A DNA stretch of 15,321 bases from Atribacterota bacterium. GTDB taxonomy: Bacteria; Atribacterota; Phoenicimicrobiia; Phoenicimicrobiales; Phoenicimicrobiaceae. The position numbers were made by a program, and so were the translations under genes. A model generated the notes under the pieces. That model ran no database searches. It worked only from the letters and a program-made list of their open reading frames with translations, and had not been told where the DNA came from. Positions 1 through 6,812 of this stretch are shown in pieces (within the stretch, counting starts at the first letter, position 1; the number at the start of each line of letters is the position of its first letter). The stretch lies in assembly GCA_030599445.1 (NCBI GenBank), contig JAUVOA010000009.1:1-15321 (forward strand), read 5' to 3'.

Positions 1-1036
1 TATTGCTTCCTCCTCTTATTCTCTGGTAGATTATAACCGTTGTGGGATACCTTTAGCGGAAGTTGTTACTGAACCAGATCTTCATTCTTCAGAGGAAGCA
101 CGAATATTCTTGATGAAATTAAGGAGTATAGTACAGCATTTGGGTGTATGTGATGGAAATATGGAAGAAGGTTCATTACGAAGTGATGTAAATATTTCAA
201 TAAGGAAGGCAAAATCTAGGAACTTGGGAACTAAAACAGAAGTAAAAAATTTAAACTCTTTTAGAGCAGTTAAAAAAACTTTACAATTTGAAGTAGCAAG
301 ACAAAAAAAACTTTTAAATGAAGGAAAAAAGGTAATCCAAGAAACCAGACACTGGGATGAATCAAAAAATATTACTCTTTCAATGAGAAGTAAAGAAGAG
401 GCGCATGATTATCGTTATTTTCCTGAGCCGGATCTCCTGCCTCTTAAAGTAGATATAAAAATAATTGACGAGATCAGGAAAAACCTTCCTGAATTACCCG
501 AAGCAAGAAGAGAGCGGTTTATTAAAAATTATCAAATTCCCAGATATGATGCCGAGATATTAACTTCGAGCAAATCATTGGGTGATTATTACGAAAAAGC
601 CACTTCCTTATATCATAATAGCAAAGTTTTAAGTAATTGGATTATGGGAGAATTAATTCGACATTTAAATGAAAAAAAAGTAGAAATAGAAGATTCTCCT
701 ATTTCTCCAGAAAAATTAGTTGGGATGCTAAAATTAATGGATGAAGGAATAATTAGCGGTAAGATGGCTAAAGATGTCTTTGAAAAAATGTTTAAAACCG
801 GGAAAGACGCCTCTCAAATCGTAAAAGAAAGTGGAATTACTCAGATTACCGATGAAGATGAATTATTTGAAGTAATAGATAAAGTGATTAAGGAAAACTC
901 CAAATCGGTAGATGATTTTAACAAAGGGAAAGAAAAAGCTTTAAACTATTTAGTGGGTCAAGTTATGCGTTATACTAAGGGAAGAGCAAAACCAGATTTT
1001 GTTTTTGAAGCTATAAAACAGAGGATAAAAGAATAA
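1..1036 (+). CDS. gatB: Aspartyl/glutamyl-tRNA amidotransferase subunit B, 5'-truncated by the window edge
   Basis: GatB is the kinase/transamidase subunit of GatCAB. It activates Glu-tRNA(Gln) or Asp-tRNA(Asn) with ATP and amidates it with ammonia supplied by GatA, in the cytoplasm. The reading frame is open from base 2, so the gene starts upstream. About 344 residues are visible of a usual 475-480, so roughly the first 130 are missing. The family signature NMEEGSLRSDVNISIR lies near 166-213, preceded by VTEPDLHSSEEA. HDYRYFPEPDLLPL follows near 403-447. The C-terminal helical YqeY/GatB tail, which contacts tRNA, spans roughly 700-1030 and includes LVGQVMRYTKGRAKPD. The frame is intact to a TAA at 1034-1036. 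The transporter gene begins 9 nt later in the same frame, suggesting one transcript. Its presence implies indirect tRNA amidation in this organism. Identification is secure. Confidence 0.96.
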   Translation, partial: IASSSYSLVDYNRCGIPLAEVVTEPDLHSSEEARIFLMKLRSIVQHLGVCDGNMEEGSLRSDVNISIRKAKSRNLGTKTEVKNLNSFRAVKKTLQFEVARQKKLLNEGKKVIQETRHWDESKNITLSMRSKEEAHDYRYFPEPDLLPLKVDIKIIDEIRKNLPELPEARRERFIKNYQIPRYDAEILTSSKSLGDYYEKATSLYHNSKVLSNWIMGELIRHLNEKKVEIEDSPISPEKLVGMLKLMDEGIISGKMAKDVFEKMFKTGKDASQIVKESGITQITDEDELFEVIDKVIKENSKSVDDFNKGKEKALNYLVGQVMRYTKGRAKPDFVFEAIKQRIKE

Positions 1037-1045
1037 GACGATAAT

Positions 1046-2283
1046 ATGAAATTACCTAAAATGCTAAGTCATTATACTGAATTACCCAAAAGCATCTATA
1101 TATTATTTTTTGCTCGAATGGTAAACTCTATGGGGGCTTTTGTCTACCCTTTTTTAACTATATATTTAACTAAAACTCTATCACTGGATGAAGGAAAAGC
1201 CGGTTATCTGGTAATGCTTGCCATTGCAGCTCACGCCCCGGGCTTATTAGTAGGAGTAGATTAGCTGACTGGTTAGGAAGAAAGAAAATCCTTCTTTTAT
1301 TTCAGGGTCTGGCAGCAATTTGCCTTATACCTTGCGCATTTTTAAATAATCCATTTTTAATTCCAAGGTTGTTGATTTTGTCTGCATTTTTTCATGGAGC
1401 GGCTCAACCTGCCAGCACAACTATGACTACAGATTTAACCAATCCGAACAACCGAAAGGCTGCCTTCTCTATTTTGTATTTAGGTAATAATATCGGTTTT
1501 GCTGTGGGACCATTAATTGCGGGTTTTCTCTATAATAATTATTTAATGTGGATATTTTTAGGAGATGCTGCCACTACATTTACTTCCTTAGTTTTGGTCT
1601 ATCTATTTATTAAAGAGACTCTTCCCTCAAAAGAAAAGATAGAAGAGAGTTTTAAGCTGGAAAATAATTATGAAAAAGCCGAAAAGGGTAATTTGTGGCA
1701 AGTTTTATGGAAAAGACCCAGGCTTTTATTATTTACCCTGATATCTCTAATTTATAGTTTTGTTTATGCCCAAACAACTTTTAGTATTCCCATTCAAGTT
1801 GTTGAGCTATTTGGAGACAAGGGTCCTAAGATGTTTGGTGTAATTATGACCACTAATGCTCTTGTAGTATCTTTTCTGACCATAGTTATAATAAGCCTTA
1901 CCCATAAAATAAAACCAGTGCTTAATGTAACTTTAGCCGGAGTATTTTACGCTATAGGGTTTGGTATGATATTTTTTATAAACGGCCGCCTACCTTGGTT
2001 ATTGTTTTCTACGATAATTTGGAGTATAGGAGAAATATTAGTAACTACCAATACTAATGTTTATATTGCAAATCATACTCCGATGTCTCATCGAGGGAGA
2101 TTTAATGCGGTTATACCGGTTATAATGGGAGTAGGATTTGCAATAGGGCCATTAATTGCGGGGAATTTCATAAGAAAATATGGGATTATTAATATTTGGC
2201 CTGCAATATGCTTTTTAAGTATAGTAGCAGCAGTATTAATGTATTTTCTATATTTCAGTGAAAAGAAGAGAAAACAAGTTTAA
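1046..2283 (+). pseudogene. Major facilitator superfamily transporter, interrupted by a frameshift near 1259
   Basis: Two overlapping-phase pieces together make one MFS protein of about 412 residues, the normal 12-helix size. The first piece runs from ATG 1046 to a TAG at 1262 and carries TM1 and TM2, ending LLVGVD. The second piece is open in the next frame from 1261. It begins LADWLGRKKILLL, the rest of the conserved MFS motif A between TM2 and TM3, and continues to TAA 2281-2283. The break therefore falls inside motif A, at about 1256-1261, and a 1-nt loss or 2-nt gain explains it. Later sequence shows typical helices and a loop rich in Lys and Glu around 1620-1700. The substrate cannot be told; drug or sugar efflux is possible. 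No good Shine-Dalgarno precedes ATG 1046, so it probably relies on reinitiation after gatB. It may be a true pseudogene or a sequencing error, since the rest of the frame is well preserved. Confidence 0.85.
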
Positions 2284-2289
2284 TTTATC

Positions 2290-2306
2290 AACTTTAGAAG
2301 TTTTTT
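2290..2306 (+). terminator. Weak candidate terminator after the transporter
   Basis: AACTT (2290-2294), loop TAG and AAGTT (2298-2302) form a short AT-rich stem that runs into six T (2301-2306). It lies 7 nt after the transporter stop, in the 63-nt gap between two convergent genes. The stem has only 5 bp and one G-C pair, so strength is doubtful. Confidence 0.3.
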
Positions 2307-2346
2307 CATAACAATTTTTAATGAATTTTTTATTTTAATTATTTTA

Positions 2347-3081
2347 TTACCCCTTTTTAAAGAGATTAAAAAATCTATCCTGATAATATTCGAATAATCC
2401 CCAATTATCCAGTTCTTCTTTTAATTTAACCGGTTCCAATTCTCCTTTTTCCACTAATTTAAATAATTTTTCTATTTCTTCTCGGGCAGCTACCGGGACA
2501 CCATATCTATCTTTAGAGATAATAGCTTGACCAATCTGGTTTACGCCTATAAACCCTCTTCTTTTAAAATCAGGTATTTGAGCGGAATCAACACTTCTAA
2601 CCATCATATCTAAAATAAACTTCGAAAGAGAAACGTCCCACAGACCGGCTACACCCTTAATAACCGCACAAAGAGAATCTCCCTTTTTATCTATTTCATT
2701 GTTAATATTTTCTGCTGCGGATGACAAAGGACCGGAAACAAAATTCATTTCATCAAGTTCTTTATTTATTTTAAATTTATAAAGAATTCCCGCTAAATCA
2801 GGATATTGGTTGGCAAGTATTTCAAATGCCTTTTTAGCTTCGCCGCTAAACCCTTCTATCCTAAACATATAAGAAGGAGTAAGTAGTTTGGGTTGATACC
2901 AGCTAACTTTCCCTTCCCTAACTACAGTTTCTAAATTATCCTTGGTAAATTCAGAATATATCGGTTCGGTTAGCACATAATAATGAATTATCGAAGAACC
3001 AAAGGTGGATATTAATTGTTTGGGTCTTCTTAATATTTCAGTATGTTCAAAGGCATATTTTATTCTTTCATCCATATTCAT
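2347..3081 (-). CDS. Conserved-looking protein of unknown function, 244 aa
   Basis: A complete frame starts at ATG 3081, with AGGAG (3087-3091 on the minus strand) 5 nt upstream; this decides the start over the second Met two codons in. It is soluble by appearance: no signal peptide or membrane helix, and a mix of charged and aromatic residues. Notable stretches are RRPKQLISTFGSSIIHYYVL near residues 18-37, ETVVREGKVSWYQPKLLTP near 51-69, and a C-terminal charged helix with EEIEKLFKLVEKGELEPVKL. I have a weak memory of similar uncharacterised proteins in Chloroflexi and other anaerobes, but I cannot name a family. It is transcribed convergently with the transporter and divergently from the LOG/fusion operon, with about 440 nt of repeat-bearing DNA upstream. 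No function is proposed. A candidate -10 (TATAAT, minus strand 3132-3137) lacks a clear -35. Confidence 0.8.
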   Translation of the reverse strand: MNMDERIKYAFEHTEILRRPKQLISTFGSSIIHYYVLTEPIYSEFTKDNLETVVREGKVSWYQPKLLTPSYMFRIEGFSGEAKKAFEILANQYPDLAGILYKFKINKELDEMNFVSGPLSSAAENINNEIDKKGDSLCAVIKGVAGLWDVSLSKFILDMMVRSVDSAQIPDFKRRGFIGVNQIGQAIISKDRYGVPVAAREEIEKLFKLVEKGELEPVKLKEELDNWGLFEYYQDRFFNLFKKG

Positions 3082-3201
3082 TTTTACTCCTACTTGATTC
3101 AGAAAAATAATCTAATCTTTTTCTAAAAAAAATTATAGATAATTTATAGCCAATACGAAATTATTCTGCCCTTTGTATTTCGTCTTGTTCTTTCTTTCTT
3201 A

Positions 3202-3283
3202 ACGCGATACGCGAAATGAATTTATTATGATCCTCGGCTTCTATTATCTTTTATCTTTACGAGATACGATTCACGAAATACTT
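3202..3283. repeat. Degenerate heptamer tandem repeats (ATACGCG and ATACGAG types)
   Basis: Two short runs occur. ACGCGAT and ACGCGAA are adjacent at 3202-3215, directly after the pyrimidine tract TTTCTTTCTTAAC (3191-3203). From 3242 to 3281 the sequence can be cut into 7-nt units, the clearest being ACGAGAT, ACGATTC and ACGAAAT at 3259-3279. Together with the next array and a promoter, these account for most of the 440-nt gap 3082-3522. Nothing coding is seen there. The gap also holds CAGAATAATTTCGTAT in reverse orientation near 3155-3170, and the same string occurs directly near 8053-8068. Confidence 0.7.
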
Positions 3284-3327
3284 ATTATTATGATTTCTGT
3301 ACCCTATCTTCTTACTTTCCTTTCTTA

Positions 3328-3362
3328 ACTATTCACTAATCAATAACGACTATTCACTATTT
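3328..3362. repeat. Heptamer tandem repeat, ACTATTC type (5 units)
   Basis: Five contiguous 7-nt units fill 3328-3362. The unit ACTATTC occurs twice exactly (3328-3334 and 3349-3355), with ACTAATC, AATAACG and ACTATTT as variants. The tract TTTCCTTTCTTAAC lies immediately 5'. A closely related array sits at 14604-14638, 11 kb away. Confidence 0.75.
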
Positions 3363-3456
3363 TATAATCTACATGACAAAAAAAGTATTTTAATATATAA
3401 TGTTACCACTAATATTTTACTACAAAAAGAAGGCTTATGCTACATTTTCAGTCAAA

Positions 3457-3485
3457 TTGATAATAAATAATTTGTAATTTATAAT
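3457..3485 (+). promoter_or_regulatory. Predicted sigma-70 type promoter for the LOG/fusion operon
   Basis: TTGATA (3457-3462) and TATAAT (3480-3485) are separated by exactly 17 nt in AT-rich DNA. Transcription would begin near 3492. That leaves about 30 nt of leader before the AUC start at 3523, with the Shine-Dalgarno AAGGGG at 3511-3516 inside it. Confidence 0.65.
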
Positions 3486-3522
3486 AATTATATTAAATTT
3501 AAAAAGAGAGAAGGGGATTTTT

Positions 3523-4041
3523 ATCCGTAAAATTATTATTGGAGTTATGGGAGGAGGAGAAATAGTTAATGCTGGTGATTATGAAGATGCACGCCGTTTA
3601 GGTGGTTTAATTGCGAAGGAAAGGTGGATTTTGTTAAATGGAGGAAGAGCTTCGGGAATTATGAAGGCCTCAGCTCGAGGTGCAAAAGAAAATGGCGGGC
3701 TAACAGTTGGTATTTTACCAGGCAATGACCCTACATGGGCTTCTGAATATATCGACATTCCCATATTGACCGGGATAGGTTTTGCCCGGAATTACATCAA
3801 TGTTTTAACCAGCAAAGTGGTAGTAGCTCTTCCTGGAAGAACCGGCACCATTTCAGAGATTGCTTTGGCTTTAAATGTTGGGAAAAAAGTGATTTCTTTA
3901 AATTTTGACTTGGGTACTTTGTTTAAAAAATATGAAGAGGAAAAACAATTAATATATGCTAAGGAGCCAGAAGAAGTGATAAAGTTAATTAAAAAAATAT
4001 TAAGAAGTAATTTAGATAAGGGAGTTGGGAAAAATGTCTAA
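3523..4041 (+). CDS. TIGR00725/LOG-like Rossmann-fold protein, apparent AUC start
   Basis: The 172-residue protein resembles the TIGR00725 branch of the LOG (lysine-decarboxylase-like, nucleotide-binding) superfamily. It has a first beta strand and glycine loop IIIGVMGGGEI (residues 4-14), ILLNGGRASGIMKASARGA in the middle, and PGRTGTISE matching the PGGxGTxxE motif of LOG nucleotide monophosphate phosphoribohydrolases. The biochemical role of this branch is unsettled. The first in-frame ATG (3547) would delete the first strand (RKIIIGV), and no ATG, GTG or TTG lies between it and the upstream in-frame stop at 3475. The ATC at 3523 sits 6 nt after AAGGGG (3511-3516) and gives the usual N-terminus, so I place the start there. 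A sequence error G to C at 3525 is an alternative. The stop overlaps the next gene by 8 nt, so the two are probably translationally coupled. Confidence 0.85.
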   Translation: MRKIIIGVMGGGEIVNAGDYEDARRLGGLIAKERWILLNGGRASGIMKASARGAKENGGLTVGILPGNDPTWASEYIDIPILTGIGFARNYINVLTSKVVVALPGRTGTISEIALALNVGKKVISLNFDLGTLFKKYEEEKQLIYAKEPEEVIKLIKKILRSNLDKGVGKNV

Positions 4042-5683
4042 GATATTAATGAGAGTAGATGGTGCCTGTTATCCCAATCCAGGAAATATGGCAATCGGGA
4101 TAGTAATTTATAAAGATGGGGAATTATTTAATAAAATAAGTGAAGCCATTGGTTATGGAACTAATAATATTGCTGAATATAAAGCCTTAATTAGAGGGTT
4201 AGAAGAAGTAAAAAAAATAAATCCCAAGAGAATAGATGTATATTGTGATAGCCAATTGGTAGTTAAACAATTAAATAAAAAATATAAAGTTAAGAATAAA
4301 GGAATAATTCCATTATTTAATCGGGTTGAAGAAATTATTCGTACTATTCCGTGTAAAATATATTTTATCTGGGATAGAAGAGATAACAACGTTGTGGCTG
4401 ATGGCTTGGCTAAAAAAGCTTTGGTCGAAGAAGAAATAGTAAAAAGGGAAAAGGCAGCTAAAGATTTAAAAGTAGAAAGAAAAGATGATTATTTTTTAGT
4501 AAGTAGTTCAAAATCAGGAAAGTCTTATAAGGTAGATATAAATATCCCTCAGTGCGAATGTATAGATTTTTTAAGAAGAGCTCGGAAATTAAAACTCGAG
4601 TGTAAGCATATAATGGCAGTCCGAACTTTTCTACAAGAAGCGGAAAGAAAAAGAGAGGCCAAGGATAGGCCAAAGATAAATATTTTAGTGCTCAGTAAGA
4701 TGGTAAAGCCACAAGTATGGGAGAAGGCTTTTAATGAATTAAATAAAAAAGTAAAAATTAATTTAAAGCTTATTATCCCTAAAGCAAATAAAAGAGGGAT
4801 TATTAAAAAATATCTAAAGGAAGTTGAAGTGGCAATAGGAGGAACTTTTAGTAAAGGAGACCTTGAACAGGCTAAAAAATTAAAATTAATTCAAATTCCT
4901 TTTGCGGGAGTGGATAAACTGGATTTTGATTTATATAAAAATTGTCAAGGAATTTATATCTGCAACATACATTCTAACAGAACTGCAGTTGCCGAACATG
5001 CCTTTGCCCTTATTTTAGCTTTAGCAAAAAATATTGTCACTAATGATAGAGATTTAAGGTTGGGTAGATGGCATGGGTTTTCTACTAAGGAACCTACCGT
5101 TCAACTTCAGGGGAAAAGTTTAGGAATAGTAGGTTTAGGTTCAATTGGATGGGAGATTGCTAAAATTGGTTATGCATTAGGTATGAAGGTATTTGCTTTA
5201 AAAAGGAAGATAGAAGAGAAGGATTCAGAAAAGAAAAATATTTTGGAATTTCTGGGGGAGAAAAAGGATTTAGAAAAAGTGATTAAAGAATCAAATTTTA
5301 TTGTTGTAGCTGTCCCTCTTACTCGGGAAACTAAGGGATTAGTTGGAAAAAAAGAGTTAAAGTTAATGAAGGGAAAATATCTTATAAATATTTCCCGAGG
5401 TGTAGTAATAGATGAGGAAACTTTGTTTAAATCTTTAAAAGAAGGTAATATTACCGGAGCAGCAATAGATACCTGGTATCAATATTCTTCTTCTAAACAA
5501 AAAGAGATTTCACCCAGTAAGTATGATTTTCATAAATTAGACAATATTATAATGAGTCCCCATATAGCAGGATATACCGATAGAGCTTTAGAGGAAAATA
5601 TAAAGTCTGTTTTTGATAATATAGTGAAGATTTATTATGGTGAAGAACCAGAAAACCGGATAGATCCTGAATTAGAATACTGA
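4034..5683 (+). CDS. Three-domain fusion: RNase H-like, SWIM zinc finger, D-2-hydroxyacid dehydrogenase
   Basis: One uninterrupted frame of 549 residues. Residues 1-135 are an RNase HI/RVT_3-type domain with all four acidic catalytic positions: Asp9 (RVDGACYPNPG), Glu48 (NNIAEYKAL), Asp72 (YCDSQLVVKQL) and Asp123 (VVADGLAKKA). A charged linker follows. Residues 150-200 form a SWIM finger with Cys174-x-Cys176, then Cys190-x-His192. Residues 214-549 are a D-isomer 2-hydroxyacid dehydrogenase, with Rossmann motif GLGSIG (367-372), catalytic Arg455 (NISRGVVID) and His510 (SPHIAG). The usual catalytic Glu of the DxFxxEP segment is Tyr484 here. The start is ATG 4034, 9 nt after AAGGGAG (4018-4024); TTG 4025 touches that site and is unlikely. 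No start with a ribosome site precedes the dehydrogenase part, so the fusion looks genuine. It could join RNA-DNA hybrid cleavage to a redox domain or sensor. The physiological substrate is unknown. Confidence 0.88.
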   Translation: MSKILMRVDGACYPNPGNMAIGIVIYKDGELFNKISEAIGYGTNNIAEYKALIRGLEEVKKINPKRIDVYCDSQLVVKQLNKKYKVKNKGIIPLFNRVEEIIRTIPCKIYFIWDRRDNNVVADGLAKKALVEEEIVKREKAAKDLKVERKDDYFLVSSSKSGKSYKVDINIPQCECIDFLRRARKLKLECKHIMAVRTFLQEAERKREAKDRPKINILVLSKMVKPQVWEKAFNELNKKVKINLKLIIPKANKRGIIKKYLKEVEVAIGGTFSKGDLEQAKKLKLIQIPFAGVDKLDFDLYKNCQGIYICNIHSNRTAVAEHAFALILALAKNIVTNDRDLRLGRWHGFSTKEPTVQLQGKSLGIVGLGSIGWEIAKIGYALGMKVFALKRKIEEKDSEKKNILEFLGEKKDLEKVIKESNFIVVAVPLTRETKGLVGKKELKLMKGKYLINISRGVVIDEETLFKSLKEGNITGAAIDTWYQYSSSKQKEISPSKYDFHKLDNIIMSPHIAGYTDRALEENIKSVFDNIVKIYYGEEPENRIDPELEY

Positions 5684-5697
5684 TGATATTCTAATTC
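5669..5697 (+). terminator. 11-bp hairpin straddling the fusion gene's stop codon
   Basis: GAATTAGAATA (5669-5679) and TATTCTAATTC (5687-5697) are perfect inverse complements around a 7-nt loop that contains the TGA stop (5681-5683). It is AT-rich and no T-run follows. It is therefore more likely an mRNA 3'-end or stability structure, or a weak terminator, than a classical intrinsic terminator. Confidence 0.4.
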
Positions 5698-5756
5698 TAA
5701 GCTAAAAACTTAAAGCGAAAAGCGCAAAAACATAATTCAAAATTTAAAACTTTTTT

Positions 5757-5770
5757 CGTATAACGTATAT
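5757..5770. repeat. Two heptamer units CGTATAA/CGTATAT
   Basis: CGTATAA and CGTATAT are adjacent, just ahead of the GC-rich palindromes. A further pair, AGCGAAA and AGCGCAA, lies near 5714-5727. Both are short and are reported only because they match the 7-nt style of the other gaps. Confidence 0.4.
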
Positions 5771-5783
5771 TATTATCGTACAA

Positions 5784-5850
5784 AGGGGCGGATAAATCCG
5801 CCCCTCTTGTTTTGACAATTTTCTTTGGGCGTATGCAATACGCCCCTACT
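5784..5850. repeat. Pair of GC-rich palindromes, REP-like; possible bidirectional terminator
   Basis: AGGGGCGGAT (5784-5793) is the inverse complement of 5796-5805. 22 nt after its end, GGGCGTAT (5827-5834) is the inverse complement of 5838-5845 around loop GCA. Both arms end in CGCCCCT, and their GC content stands out sharply in this AT-rich gap. They lie between convergent genes, the fusion ending at 5683 and hflC ending at 5961. I recall similar GGGGCG palindrome pairs in intergenic DNA of many uncultured bacteria, but cannot confirm a family here. CTTGTTTTG after the first hairpin gives a weak T-rich tail on the plus strand. Confidence 0.65.
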
Positions 5851-5864
5851 TCTTTCTATTTTTT

Positions 5865-5961
5865 ACGAGATACGAGATACAATCTTATATTCTTTTAATT
5901 CTTAAATTCAGAATGTTTCTCTCTTAACTATCCGCTAAACGCTATACGCTCTACGCTAGTT
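5865..5961. repeat. Heptamer tandem repeats (ATACGAG and ATACGCT types) abutting the hflC stop
   Basis: ACGAGAT occurs twice in tandem at 5865-5878. Four contiguous units of GCT(A/C)(A/T)AC type fill 5934-5961, the last (GCTAGTT) running into the hflC stop codon at 5961-5963. The tract TTTCTCTCTTAAC lies just before the second array (about 5917-5929), as at the other arrays. The DNA between the two arrays (5880-5916) is plain AT-rich sequence. Confidence 0.75.
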
Positions 5962-6812
5962 CATGGTTTGCTCAAGTATTTCAAAAATTCAGAATCAGTA
6001 GAAAGCAAGACAGTAGTTTTGTCTTTAAAAGTGTTTCTATAAGCTTCTAAAGTTCTGTAAAATTTATAAAATTCAGGATCTTGATTGAAACTCTCAGCAT
6101 AGATTCTAACAGACTTTGCTTCTCCTTCACCTTTTAAAGTTTGAGCAGTCTTATAAGCCTCAGCCAAAATAACTGTTTTCTCTCTTTCGGTTTCTGCAAT
6201 AATTTTAGCTGATTCTTCCTGGCCTTCAGCCCTGTATTGCTTGGCTATTCGTTCCCTTTCTGCTTTCATTCGGTCAAAAATGAATTTTTCATTTTCTGGG
6301 GGTAAATCTACCCGTTTAATCCTTACATCTACAATTTCTATTCCATAGGTATTGGCTTTTTCATTACTTATCTCGGTGACTCTTTTCATAATACCTTCTC
6401 TTCTTTCCGAGACTATTTCGCTCATGTCAAACAAGCCTAAATCAACCCTTAATTCAGAATAAATGATATCATCCAATCTTGCCTGGGCGCCATTTAAATC
6501 TCTAACAGTTTGTAAGAATTTTAAAGGATCGATAATTTTCCAACGAGCGTAATTATCCACAATTAGAGTCTTTTTGTCTTTAGTAATGATTTCGGTTGGG
6601 GCAGCATCGTAAACTAACAGTCGGTCTTCAAAAAATACTACATTTTGAATAAAAGGAAGTTTCAAGTTTAAGCCAGGCTCTTTAATCGCTCTTATCGGTT
6701 TACCAAATTGTAAAACAATTGCTTGTTTAGTTTCATCAACAATAAACAAACTTAAATTAGCTAAGAATAAGATTGCTACAATAAGTATTATTAATACTGT
6801 TCCTTTTTTCAT
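5961..6812 (-). CDS. hflC: HflC, SPFH/band-7 membrane protein
   Basis: HflC partners HflK in the inner-membrane SPFH complex that in model bacteria surrounds and modulates the FtsH protease. The 283-residue protein has a short cytoplasmic Lys-rich start and one N-terminal membrane helix (about residues 4-24, GTVLIILIVAILFLANL). The band-7 domain follows with VDETKQAIVLQFGKPI, then the ArgAspLeu-rich middle (DVRIKRVDLP), and a long Glu/Ala/Lys coiled coil near 190-235 (AEGQEESAKIIAETEREK). The length is near that of E. coli HflC (334), slightly short. The start is ATG 6812, overlapping the hflK TGA as TGATG. GTG 6815 is a close alternative, because the Shine-Dalgarno AAGGAGGTG (6821-6829, minus strand) is 10 nt from ATG and 7 nt from GTG. 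Coupled translation with hflK is expected from a shared promoter. Confidence 0.93.
   Translation of the reverse strand: MKKGTVLIILIVAILFLANLSLFIVDETKQAIVLQFGKPIRAIKEPGLNLKLPFIQNVVFFEDRLLVYDAAPTEIITKDKKTLIVDNYARWKIIDPLKFLQTVRDLNGAQARLDDIIYSELRVDLGLFDMSEIVSERREGIMKRVTEISNEKANTYGIEIVDVRIKRVDLPPENEKFIFDRMKAERERIAKQYRAEGQEESAKIIAETEREKTVILAEAYKTAQTLKGEGEAKSVRIYAESFNQDPEFYKFYRTLEAYRNTFKDKTTVLLSTDSEFLKYLSKP

Noticed and set aside
3579..3764. Antisense open frame opposite the LOG-like gene
   Set aside because: It is a shadow of the conserved gene on the other strand, with no support of its own.
4025..4033. TTG start for the fusion protein
   Set aside because: It directly touches the Shine-Dalgarno sequence (4018-4024); ATG 4034 has proper spacing.
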